Shown one piece after another: positions 47,276 through 57,280 of a stretch of DNA of 64,000 nt. How positions within the stretch are numbered: the first letter of the stretch is position 1; each line of letters opens with the position of its first letter. The DNA is taken from assembly GCF_000341285.1 (NCBI RefSeq), contig NW_005178445.1, positions 1 to 64,000 on the forward strand, in the 5' to 3' direction. The position numbers and the translations under genes were made by a program. A model generated the notes under the pieces. That model was not told the DNA's origin, did no database searches, and saw only the letters and a list, made by a program, of their open reading frames with translations. The DNA comes from Galdieria sulphuraria (Eukaryota; Rhodophyta; Bangiophyceae; Galdieriales; Galdieriaceae).

Positions 47276-47671
47276 TCAATTCATTGCATTATACTTTGCA
47301 GTTTCTTGTACAGAAGCACCTTGAAAGCAATGAATAATTGCAATTGAAAGGCTTAAAGTAGTATCGAAGCATGGAAATCCCGAATATTTTAACTTTTTTA
47401 CTAGCACTGATACGAAGAAAGTGTTAGACATCATCGCCATGATGTAAAACATAATAATCATAGCAAAGGAATCAAGCAAAACACATATATTTGAAGCTTT
47501 TAGAAAGCGCACTACAAGATACAGACCAAGAATAATTTCAACTACTGCCGCGGAAAGCCGAAAAACAAACAAAGGAATCTGTTGATTTTGAATAAACAAG
47601 ACGCAGTAAAGTATACTTCGAAAAGCGTACAGGGTGATTTTATCTGATCCATTCTCCTTCAATGTCACCAA
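47276..47671 (-). CDS. Hydrophobic ORF, possible membrane-protein exon, unrecognised
   Basis: A 131-codon open frame with three or four hydrophobic segments (for example SAAVVEIILGLYLVVRFL and FAMIIMFYIMAMMSNTFFVS) and a natural end. It has no ATG at its 5' side. An upstream minus ORF (47678-47941) and a CTAAC-like element near 47675 hint at an intron, but phases did not resolve. It resembles in style, not demonstrably in sequence, the ORFs at 41.5-42.4 kb. Confidence 0.3.
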   Translation of the reverse strand: MVTLKENGSDKITLYAFRSILYCVLFIQNQQIPLFVFRLSAAVVEIILGLYLVVRFLKASNICVLLDSFAMIIMFYIMAMMSNTFFVSVLVKKLKYSGFPCFDTTLSLSIAIIHCFQGASVQETAKYNAMN

Positions 47672-48679
47672 TATGCGTTAGTCACAACGATTGAGGCTGG
47701 ATAAACTTTGGTTCTCAAAAAAAAGCAAAGAGCAGTGAATGTTTCTCAAGGAAGGTTGCGCACCTCTTTTTCTATATATCATACCCGATTCTTTTTCATT
47801 CATTACCAAGTTTCTGGATATCAACAGAAATTCACCAAAAGCTTCGAAACTCTTTTTCAAAGATGATCTGTCAAGCATGCATATATAGCAACTTGAACTT
47901 GACACGACGACAATATAAATAAGATTTTCAGTTTGGAACAACTAGAATGGGTCATAAAAAGCAAACTATGATATTGGTTCCAGGGTATCAAGGTAAAGAA
48001 ATTTAACATTTTCGGGAAAAATACTTAAAAGGAACTCTACAAAAGAATTTGACTTTGATTATCACTTGTATAACAATGCAGACAGAAACACCTTTCTAGG
48101 AAAGACGGCTTCATTTCCTAGTAGCAATCGGAATTGGATTTTTGGTTCGAACCGTTATTGTTAAAAAATCAAATTTTGCGTGACTAAATAGAGTTGCTTT
48201 CCAAAACTGACAAGTCTATCTCTAAGAATCCTAAAAAACCTTCAACATTGAATGGTTAGACATTGTTCTCAATTAAGACTGGATGATGATACACTTTTAA
48301 TATCAAACTATTGCGTCTCTATTTTTACTTGTAATGCAATATAAGTTTACTTTAGAAATGACACCTAGAAGATTGAACATTTATCGACAAAAAGGACAAG
48401 GAATTTTGAGAATGAAGACTTCTTAGAAAAATACAGGAACATTGAGATCAATTTCCATCATCGTATAAAGCTCTCAAGTAGAAATTTCCATCAGACTTTG
48501 TAGGAAGACTCGTTTATCTAGAAACAATTGCACATCTTTAGTCTATTCTCTATGTTCAAATGTCATATAAACAACAACATTATAGACATCCTTTAATATA
48601 CTTCTATTCATGAAGAAGAAGAAGAAGAAGAAGGGCAATTGTTGGATCTTCACGAAAGGTGCTATTCCTTAAAATTTGC
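47672..48679. other. Gene-less stretch with an orphan first exon
   Basis: At 47947 (+) an ATG opens MGHKKQTMILVPGYQ, ending at a donor CAAG|GTAAAG near 47992. The next acceptor (AATGCAG, about 48080) leads to only 27 more codons. It is either a very small protein or a leftover. A GAA/GAAG run lies at about 48611-48635. Confidence 0.3.
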
Positions 48680-49230
48680 CCCAAGATTTTGATCCATTTT
48701 TAACCGAAAATCCGTAGCATCTTGTTCCAAAAGTTTGCCATTGCATTCAGGAATATCCAATATATTTTCTAAATCGGCCAGAGCAACATCTGATATACTC
48801 TATGAATGAGAAATACAACTGGACCACCTATATCATGTCGATATGACTGCCATGATAAACTGCTCTATGAATAGATTCAACTATTTTATTTCCAACTGCA
48901 GCAACTGTGCTTCCAAAGACAGCAATTATGCCATGAAAAGTACCATTAAAGGCAGTAGAAAATATTTCAGATGGAATTATATAAGCTGTATACATCCTCA
49001 AAATGAACTAAAAAAGAAATGACTTCCATGAGTGATGATGGATGTAATAGTCACAGATGTCAAACAAAGCAAAACATTCCCAATGACATTGCTTATTTGC
49101 AATCCACCATAGACAATCCAAAGATTCATCAAGTTTTTCTTCCAAACTTATCCACAGCAAAAAGAGAGACATACTATCCTGGTGTTCCTATCACAATCAA
49201 TGTTTATGACAATTCTTCATTTTTTTAAAG
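48680..49230 (-). pseudogene. Decayed MFS transporter, second copy
   Basis: On the minus strand two MFS signatures appear in the right order. LFAVDKFGRKT (about 49185-49150), preceded by GTPG and a stop, resembles the 'DK.GRr' loop of the C-terminal half. AYIIPSEIFSTAFNGTFHGI then IAVFGSTVAAVG (about 48990-48880) matches the 'yiiPaEiFpt..RGT.hGi....gk.gA..G' signature of phosphate/sugar permeases. Stops separate the pieces, so it is a pseudogene. More 5' debris may reach about 49700. Opposite in strand to the remnant at 38880-39970. Confidence 0.7.
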
Positions 49231-50282
49231 GTAGTTGCATTGGGCATTACGTTTTGATAATAAATGAAGAAAAAAAAGGTCTATTTGTGTAGAACATTAC
49301 ATCTAAATAGGAAAACCACAAGACACTAGTTGCAATCGATCTCCATCCAAAGAGTTAGAAAACCACTCGATAAGGATGCTTTTGAAAAGTTGTATAGTTT
49401 TGTTTGTCAATAGATTAGAATACAACATTTTTCAGCTATATAGTTAGATGATGAGGAAGGTGGAAAAAGAAATGCAAGAGCCATTCTCTGCATCATGCTC
49501 ACAGCAAAATTCAGTCTAGCAAGCTCCACCGTCCTCTTTTAGAGCTACACTCAATAGAGTTAAGACAACATTTGTAGCATCTGTATTACTGATTCCTTCC
49601 ATGGATAATATCGATTGTTGCGATTCCTGCTCTCTTCTTTGGAAATATTTCTGTCACTTGTTTTGAAGAATCAGCACCAGAACAAGGCCACCTTTCATCC
49701 AACACTAAAGTCTAGAAAGTCTTTACATATCAGTAAGGACCAAAGAATATCCGAAGCAGATATGTTTTCTCTAAATATAGCATAAGAACACAATATAAAG
49801 GCAATGAGAAGGATCGAGTCAGTTACAAGAAGACATCTTTTCTGAAATACTTCATAGCAAATTTCAAAGAAGACTTGACAGGGGAAGAATGGATCATAAG
49901 AAGTGCAAGTCCAAAATTGTGCAACTATCCATAATTGACGTCAAACTCTTCTCTTACATACTTGCAGCCTTCTCAACCATTCATTCCTTTTGCCTTCCCC
50001 TTTTAACAACTCGATTATGGTCATTCACAGAGAAGTTAACTTTGTCGTATATGTGATGACTGACAATCCACAAAAATATAGTTTTTGCGAATGAAGGCGT
50101 ATATTCTTGAACTAAAATGCTATCATTAACTCTTTTGTAAACAACAATAATCCCGATTGGTTGTATCGGCATCCTGCAGGGATTGAATTAACAGTAGAAA
50201 TTATGAATTAAAGCGAAACGCACATGATCACGAGACAGGAACGATTGACCACAAGACTAACCCCAGATTGGATTTTAATTGT
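49231..50282. other. Gene-less stretch
   Basis: May hold the unreadable 5' part of the second MFS remnant; the ORF at 49981-50172 (-) has no recognised homology. Confidence 0.4.
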
Positions 50283-51170
50283 ATGACTTCTAAAATATCT
50301 ATTTGGCTCAGATTCGGATTAAGCTTTGTATTTTTTACATTGCTACTTCAATTGACCCCTTTGAGTCTTCCAATGAACTTGGAACAGAATTTAGAACAAA
50401 ACTACGTGCCTAGAAAGGCTTTGCAGGTTTCTATGAACAGTGAAGTTGAAGAGAAGCCTCTACTAACGCAATATTCTGTGACAGATAGCTCCAGCGAGTT
50501 TTCTCTAATACCACATGACTCTATGATGATAGAAACATTTACAAAGTCTTATAACTCCTTTTCAGACTTGGGTAGCTATTTTACACAATATAAGGATGAC
50601 AGCATTGAGGAGAATTCTATAGCCTTTCCAATGTCATCACATGAATCCTCCTACTCTTATACTTTAATTAGCTCTGGCAACTCAAGTATGAAAACAAAGC
50701 AGGAAGAAAATGAAGAGCGACAAAGGCAAGTGAGCAAACAAATTTGTCAGGATCGGGAAGAGATGGCAGGCAAGAGACAGAAAGGCAGGCCATATAAGGT
50801 GAATAATGCAATATTTTCCTTGGCAAGCAGTAAATACATTCCAGCTACCTACAGAAAGAGCTTAGAAAGAGCTTACAAAACCCAAAAACCATCCCGATGG
50901 TGCCATGTATGCAACAGAAGTTCCATCAGAGCTCATTTGGTACCCTGTTTCAATAGGTGGTATCACAGGTGTCGCAAGTCAATATGCCAATTTTGCATCT
51001 ATCGTTACTACTTACTAAAACCCAATGTGCCGCCTTGCATGTTTGCAAAAGATAAATTCTTCTGCAGTCACTGTCTTGGCATTTGTCCTGTAACCTCACA
51101 GTGCAAAACATATCAAAAAACCAACGTAAGGAGACATATTCAAAGTTTATTGGATAAACAACAAAAATAA
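50283..51170 (+). CDS. CDCA7-type (zf-4CXXC_R1) zinc-finger protein with hydrophobic N-terminus
   Basis: A 295-residue protein from the ATG at 50283 (MTSKISIW). Residues about 8-30 (LRFGLSFVFFTLLLQLTPLS) are strongly hydrophobic, like a signal peptide or anchor. A Ser/Glu-rich acidic middle (about 35-150) and a basic stretch (REEMAGKRQKGRPYK) follow. At about 206-275 is a Cys-rich domain with WCHVC, CRKSICQFCIYRYY, FFCSHCLGICPVTSQC and final basic residues. This is the spacing of the 4CXXC_R1 zinc finger of CDCA7 proteins, which are nuclear and bind hemimethylated DNA with HELLS/DDM1. Here some CXXC partners differ (HRCRKSIC). The pairing with an N-terminal hydrophobic segment is odd. Single exon; no start nearer the zinc finger is evident. 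Confidence 0.75.
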   Translation: MTSKISIWLRFGLSFVFFTLLLQLTPLSLPMNLEQNLEQNYVPRKALQVSMNSEVEEKPLLTQYSVTDSSSEFSLIPHDSMMIETFTKSYNSFSDLGSYFTQYKDDSIEENSIAFPMSSHESSYSYTLISSGNSSMKTKQEENEERQRQVSKQICQDREEMAGKRQKGRPYKVNNAIFSLASSKYIPATYRKSLERAYKTQKPSRWCHVCNRSSIRAHLVPCFNRWYHRCRKSICQFCIYRYYLLKPNVPPCMFAKDKFFCSHCLGICPVTSQCKTYQKTNVRRHIQSLLDKQQK

Positions 51171-52459
51171 AACTCTGGTTTTATCATATAAAAATTCACC
51201 AACGTTATTTTCATTTGCAATTGATTCAAGACAATATATAGCGTTATGCAATGTAAACCTTCTATCCACGATACAAAAATCAATTCAGTGACTAGCAACT
51301 CAGTACTAATAAAATTAAGAAACCGATGAATGTTAATTCTACATTCACAATGCACATTTCAACAAATGGCATATGAGAACAAATATGACTTGACACCAAT
51401 TGTTTGAAACAGACCCAACGTTTAAAAAAAGGACAGCATATCAAAAATAACATTGTTTCGATATATAGAAAAGTATACGAAAGCAGATTTTAAGAAGAGG
51501 ATTTTTGGGGAATATTTTCTGCAAATTGAACTGCCTTGTTAAAATACGTCTATGTATCTTTACTCCGAGAAAAAAGTCATCCTCAGGTAGGATTTCAACA
51601 ACCTTAAGGTGTTGGAAAAATTTTGAAAATTCAAGGGAACTTGAGAGTTAAATATCAGTTGAGGATGATCTTTGTAAAATGCCAGTTCAACCCAAGTTAA
51701 AAAATTCCAAAACGAAACTCAGTCACATACACAGACGAAGCAAATCCTTCTACACTGTTACACCCACTTTGAGCTGCGCCAATGAGAAGGTAAACTCATC
51801 TTGCTCGCTTTCGTAACTGTTCGGATTATACAATTCTAAATAGCAAACCTATATGTAGAAAACTTTCACTGATAACAACACTCAAGAAAGACTTGAGAAA
51901 AACCAAGCATTACAGTTTCTTCAAATATTATATTCAAGCAAAATTTACGAGAATTCGAAGACTAAAACTTCAGTAATATCGTACAAAATATAGACGTTGC
52001 TACAAGTAAGAACAGAATATTCTACCTTGAATGTCCGGCCTATCAGCGAACTATTTTCGTTGTAGTCTATCTGTTCAAGTGTTTCAAACGGGTTTCTTAT
52101 GGAAGAACAAATAAGATTCTTTTATCGTATAACAAACTTGCCAAGCACGGTGGGTGAATTGTAAAAGTTTTCAAAAAGACACCTTCTCCTTGACTGTTCT
52201 TCGTTCTGTTTGGAGAAAGTTTCGAGTTACAAGTAAGTTTACTTCAATGTTTCCTTCACCAATCCGGAATTCCTATAGTTGGTTTCGCTTCAAACCACAG
52301 TAACACAAGACCAGACAACTTTCCAATTGTGCAAAGATATTCCTAAAAGGAATCTTATCCATTTCAACCAAGCAGCAGCCACCAGTTTTGGTGACATTCA
52401 AACAAATAACAAACCAGCAGTTTATTTTGTAACATGAAGCTTTTCTAACAGCTACTTTA
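51171..52459. other. Gene-less stretch
   Basis: Nothing supported on either strand; only short ORFs. Confidence 0.45.
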
Positions 52460-53026
52460 CTACTTGCGGTCTCCAGAGTTTACGTTCTTGTTGATTTCAG
52501 TCAATAACCAATTCATACCGTCCGAGAGACCTTCACCTGTTCTTCCTGAGCAAGGAACCACCTGATAACTTTGAAGTGCCAGTTTGTGAAGTTCTAATTC
52601 GTTTGCAATGTCTGCTGGTGCTAAAGCACCTTCCTTGTCTTGCTTATTTGCAAAGACCAGCAAAGGGACTTTACGGTCAGATTGCTTTTGTGTTCTTAGA
52701 AAATTGAATAGTGCTTCTTTAGCTTGGGGTATTCTTTCTCGGTCATATGAATCTACTACGAATATAACTCCTTGTGCGTCCTTGCTAAACTCTGACCATA
52801 AGGATCGCACCTTGTCAAGACCCCCGATGTCCCATATCACCAGTTCGTTATCTCCGTACTGTACTGTTTCTGTGTTGCAACCCAGGGTCGGCATTGTCAT
52901 CATTTGCTTTCCAAGCTTTAGAAAATACAATATAGTTGTTGCTCCTGATCCATCCAAGCCTATCAAAACCACTCCGTACTTTTTCTTCCCGTTGCTCTGA
53001 AACTCTTTGCTAGAAAAGCACCCCAT
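52460..53026 (-). CDS. ARF-family small GTPase with altered P-loop and switch II
   Basis: A 188-residue single-exon protein. MGC at the N-terminus gives a myristoylation-type Gly2 and possible palmitoylation Cys3. The ARF fold is clear: GLDGSGATTI (G1, residues 23-32), MPTLGCNTETVQY (switch I with Thr47), WDIGGLDKVRSLW (G3/switch II, 65-77), VVDSYDRERI, ANKQD (G4, 126-130) and CSGRTGEGL (G5). Two changes are striking. The P-loop lysine of GxxxxGKT is Ala29, and the catalytic Gln of WDVGGQ is Leu70, the position of the GTP-locked ARF1 Q71L mutant. Codons are GCA and CTT in otherwise clean coding sequence. It may be a constitutively GTP-bound or low-affinity scaffold. ARF versus ARL subclass is not decided. 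Confidence 0.93.
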   Translation of the reverse strand: MGCFSSKEFQSNGKKKYGVVLIGLDGSGATTILYFLKLGKQMMTMPTLGCNTETVQYGDNELVIWDIGGLDKVRSLWSEFSKDAQGVIFVVDSYDRERIPQAKEALFNFLRTQKQSDRKVPLLVFANKQDKEGALAPADIANELELHKLALQSYQVVPCSGRTGEGLSDGMNWLLTEINKNVNSGDRK

Positions 53027-53640
53027 AATCTACGTTCACGTTCTTTTGCAACACTTGATGTGTCTCGCTACTTCTAAAGCGCTTCCATTGAATAGTGGAA
53101 CAGATACCAACAAAGTAACACCACTCCACCCACCACTGGCGCCCAAAACCTTTGGCCTCTCAACTGCCCAAAATGCAATTCCACTTGGAGTCGGAAAGCT
53201 TATTATTTGATTCCAAGTAAGTGGACTTTATAAGGGAATGAGAAGGAATTGACGAATACTTTTGTACATTAGTTCAGGGAAGAATATAAAACATTAGAGA
53301 AACGTTACAATTCCAAAATGAATTAATAATAAGAAACAGTTGTGTAGACTAATGTGATTTCATTTATTTTCAATCACAACGAGGCATTTTACCGAATCTT
53401 TGTAGAAAGGATTCATTGTGAGACAGTTATGATAAAAGCCTGGGATGAGGTTACTGCGGTTCTTTCTTCGATATCCTTATTTTCTTATCAAGCAAGACCC
53501 AATGCAGGTTCTCGCGCAAGAGATTTGTTTGCAAGTGAAAGGTATCTACTGTCTTGTTTTGGTTATCTTGGTGATAATTGTGAATGGGTTGAAACAGGAC
53601 TTTTCTATCTTGGTTAAGAACTGGACTGGCTTCAATAACT
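53027..53640. other. Spacer between the ARF gene and small membrane protein
   Basis: An overlapping ORF at 53445-53684 contains a hydrophobic stretch (IYCLVLVILVIIVNGL) that could be a 5' exon of the next gene, but the phases I tried do not join. Otherwise nothing. Confidence 0.4.
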
Positions 53641-53892
53641 ATGGGGTTAGCCTTTGGAAAACTACTTGGAACTGTCATCTCTAAAGTCGTTGGTGCTCTT
53701 CTCATTTCGATGGGAGCTTTTTTGATTGTCTACAGTGGGCAACACTATTATTGGAATATATACCACATTGAACGTGGTGAGACGATATTCGACCGACTTC
53801 GATCCTATATTTTCGTTGGATTTCTTTCGCTTATTGCCCTTTCTTGTTTTATTTTGCTATTTGTCAATACCGAAGGTTTCCTCACGAGGTGA
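53641..53892 (+). CDS. Small two-TM membrane protein, unrecognised
   Basis: An 83-residue ORF with ATG at 53641 (MGLAFGKLLG). Two hydrophobic helices: VVGALLISMGAFLIVYSG (about 16-33) and YIFVGFLSLIALSCFILLFV (about 57-76). A polar loop HYYWNIYHIERGETIFDRL separates them. No family recognised. It may have more exons on either side; a donor-like GTGAAAG follows its last codons. Confidence 0.45.
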   Translation: MGLAFGKLLGTVISKVVGALLISMGAFLIVYSGQHYYWNIYHIERGETIFDRLRSYIFVGFLSLIALSCFILLFVNTEGFLTR

Positions 53893-54241
53893 AAGAGTCC
53901 AGTCATCCTGGAGGATAAATGATAGAGCATTTTGGCTTTTGTACTTTTCTGAAAATTATTATTGTAAGTAGAACGTATTGGAGTGCATAGTTGAAGTACA
54001 ATGAGCTACAATGGATGATTTCGGACAAGCTTGAGCCAGGGTTGGTTGGATAGTTTACGATATTTGGATTTCGTTTGCCACATATTTATTATAGTTGTTG
54101 TATGGATAGTATTTCCAATGATAAGTTTCCATAGTATGTTAAGTGTAAAACTTGTCTCACAAGTGACAATCATTGAAACATAATTCATCAACGTTTATTG
54201 CTGTGGATTCCACTTGACCTGAAGAAGAGAGACCAATAACG
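53893..54241. other. Spacer
   Basis: No supported gene. A GTAAGT at about 53966 could be a donor for an unresolved 3' exon of the small membrane protein. Confidence 0.35.
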
Positions 54242-55601
54242 ATGAAGATATCAACTTGCATTTTATTTGTTTCTGTATATCCCTTGTCTTTTCGTTGTCT
54301 CAAGTGTCAAAAGCAACAAAAGAGAGTTACCTCTTCGGTGCCTATTTCATACACGTTTGCTGTTTTCGATTTTTTTCGTAAGAAGGAACAAGTTGCAGAA
54401 AAGAATGGTAAAAGTACCGATAAAGATAACGACTTGTTGAAATACATAGCGGAAAAATCATCTTCTGATTGGAATCAAGTAGTGAAGCTTGGAAAGGGAT
54501 TAGAAAAGACCCGTGAGAACTGGTCCAAGCAGTTTCAACGTTTATTTACTTCGGTAAGTGAAGGTTACTCTTTTTATGGGTTGTCTTTCATATTTATTGT
54601 AACAAAAGGAAGAGGTTGAGCAATTTCCGTGGAAAGAGTTGGAAGAAACACTCTATTCTGCAGATCTGGGAACGAAGACGACCAAGAGTATATTACAGGA
54701 ACTTCGACGAGTTGTTCAAGAAAGGAAATATAAACAAGTTGAAGACTTGAAAGCTGCTTTAAAGGAAATTCTGTATCAGTTTATTGCATCGGGTACAGTG
54801 GACTGCTCCTTGAAGATGGCAAAGGAACCTCCAACCGTTTTATTATTTGTTGGCTCCAACGGTATGGGAAAGACAACTAGTATTGGAAAACTAGGATATC
54901 AGTATTCATTGCAAGACAAGAAGTAAGCAAAATGAAATGGGCATTAGATATTCTTATCCTTGTTTGAGGACATTGTTGGTTGCTTGTGATACTTATCGTC
55001 CAGCTGCAGTGGACCAACTTGAAACTTGGTAATTCATTGTATATAGCAATCTGTTTTGTTTATTGATAAGTTATAACAGGGCCAATCGTGGTCAAGTGGA
55101 TATTTTTATACCCAAACCGAAACAATATAAACCTACAGCCGTTCTATTTGATGCTTTGGAGAAGTCTTTGAATGAACAATACGATGTCGTATTGATAGAT
55201 ACGAGTGGTAGAATGCATAATAATGAGCAACTTATGAAGGAGTTGTCGAGTATGTGTCGAATAGTGGAGAAAAAGTTGGGTCGAGGTAAATATGAAAGTT
55301 GATTGGCTTCATTCTGATTGTTTCTTCTCTCTTTCTCTTTTATATAGGACCAGATGAAATATTGTTGGTATTAGATGGCGTTTTAGGTCGCAATGCATCC
55401 AATCAAGTAAAAGCATGGAAGAACCTTATGCCTATAACAGGATTGATAGTTACTAAATTGGATGGAACAGGCAGAGCAGGATATTTGGTTTCCATCATCA
55501 ATGAAGAAAAGTTGCCTGTTAAGTTGATAGGCGTAGGTGAAGGTTTAGAAGATTTGCGTAGTTTTGATCCTCAGTTGTATATTCAACTCCTATTCGATTG
55601 A
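54242..55601 (+). CDS. FTSY: Plastid SRP receptor FtsY (cpFtsY)
   Basis: Five exons: 54242-54553, 54609-54922, 54969-55028, 55080-55285 and 55348-55601; all phases agree, giving 381 residues. The N-terminal ~40 residues (MKISTCILFVSVYPLSFRCL...) look like a plastid targeting presequence. The N domain follows (ELEETLYSADLGTKTTKSIL). The GTPase has G1 FVGSNGMGKTTSIGKL, G2 DTYRPAAVDQL, G3 LIDTSGRMHNN, G4 TKLDGTGRAG and the C-terminal LIGVGEGLEDLRSFDP. cpFtsY receives cpSRP54-bound light-harvesting and other thylakoid proteins and docks them at the Alb3 insertase. It is convergent with RPA43, 264 bp apart. Confidence 0.95.
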
Positions 55602-55865
55602 AAAATTATTTTGATTTCTTAAATAGCAAAGGATTCATTTCATCTTGGAAAACAATTTCCTCAAAAACAAAAATTGAGTATAAAACCAATGATATCAAGC
55701 TGTTAGAATAGTCCCATTCGGTCATATTTATGTGTCGAAATGGATATCAATAGGATGGAATGTCTCTATTCTAAAATAAGCCATAACAAAATGTCTCTTC
55801 TATAGAAAACCTATTCGATCATTCTATTCTTAACGCTATCATAATCACTGCCATTGCGCATCTTC

Positions 55866-57025
55866 TCATTTGGAATGTTTTCTACGCTTTTTACGATTCC
55901 TTTTATCTTCTTCTTCCTTTCTCTTCCTTTTCTCTTTCTTATGTTTCTTCTTTCGTTTCCTTTCATGTTTCTTATCCTTCTTTGAATGTTTCTTTTTTCT
56001 CTCAGATGTTGAGTCTTTTGTGGAGCAACCTATACTTTCCATAGTTGTCTTCGTTGGAGATATTCTTGTATCTTCATGGTCTCTATCCACTTCTTCTTCT
56101 TCTTCTTCTTCTTCAGGCGAATGGTCTGCAAAATAGTGATGAACAACTGTCTTCAGAGTAGGATCATCTAAAAGTGGGTCTCCCAGTGAACTATATTCAA
56201 ATGAAAATGGTTCCTTCTCACGAGGTGTTCTTTCCTGTTTGAATATATTCGAACGACGTCTTCCTTTCCTTTTGGATTGTACTTTGCTTGGCAATGAAAA
56301 GCTTTCTCGAACTTGGTCCTCATCCAACAATCCTAGTTTTTCTTCTCCTGTTAACTGCTCTCTCGTTTCTTTCAAAGTTCCATGTAATAAAAAAAGTCTT
56401 TCCGAAGCACCCAGTTGCACTTGTAATATTTCAAAGCGTAACCAACTCCCAATACCGATCTTCTCTCGATGATCTTCCACTGCTTCTTGTCTAGCCAATA
56501 TATCCAATCTGAGTATTCCATATATAACCATTTTTCTTCTTCTTCTTACCTCCACTCTGATTTCCCATCCGTAGAAACTGCGTCGACAGCATCCAAAATA
56601 GCATAGTCACTCAACCCATTATCCACCGTTATAACAGCAGGAAACACTCCAAATACTTGCAAACTAACTTGATCTTCGCCCTATATTCCAAGTTATTCGT
56701 TATTTGCCAAACAACGAAATCAACCACGAACCACAAAAACAACCCTTCCTATCAACCGCTGACCAGGTTTCAGTGGAAACAACAATACCTTGACTTGACA
56801 AGTTACTTTTCCAAAAGGAGTATAATCTACCCATGTTACTGCATTTTCAGGCAATCGAATGTTACCATAAGCAAGTATGACGCCACCCAAACTGGGTTCG
56901 TAACCAAGTACAGCGTCAGAAAGTAACTCTTGGAAACAAGTTTTCACCCAATAAGGTCCTTTTATAGGGTCCAGTAACCACGGTGGAATCAAAGTGGTTA
57001 CTTGACAGGGAACTACCAGAAACAT
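55866..57025 (-). CDS. RPA43: RNA polymerase I subunit RPA43
   Basis: Three exons on the minus strand: 57025-56732, about 56680-56550 and 56490-55866, about 349 residues. The start is the ATG at 57025 (MFLVVPCQVTTLIPPW); an open frame continues upstream without an ATG. Exon 1 carries the Rpb7-N-like part (GYEPSLGGVILAYGNI ... GKVTCQVKVLLFPLKPGQRL). The join to exon 2 gives GRVVFVGEDQVSLQVFGVF, the OB-fold start, and exon 3 continues IGIGSWLRFEILQVQLG. This is the layout of RPA43, the Rpb7/Rpc25 counterpart that with RPA14 forms the Pol I stalk and contacts Rrn3/TIF-IA. The C-terminal ~80 residues are a Glu run (EEEEEEEE) followed by a Lys/Arg-rich tail, known in RPA43 homologues though long here. 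Divergent from AOX by 255 bp. Confidence 0.88.
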
Positions 57026-57280
57026 ATTTCTTGAACGATCATTCGACGAACCACTCCTCCTCCCCCTAACCAAGAAAAGAAGAATAGGGATGTTATGAAG
57101 TAAGATGTGTTTATGGATTCTTTATTGAGTTTTTCTATCGAGTTACAAGTATTCAATATGATTCTATAGAGTAATCTAGAAATATGCATAAAAAGAAGGT
57201 CATTGGCATTCCTTACAAAAAGTTTACAATGGGCTAGCCTAACTAGGATCGAATAATGATAATAATAATGTCAACGAGCG

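Noticed and set aside
55870-56500. Phe/Ser-rich ORFs on the plus strand
   Set aside because: They are antisense to the Lys/Glu-rich tail of RPA43.
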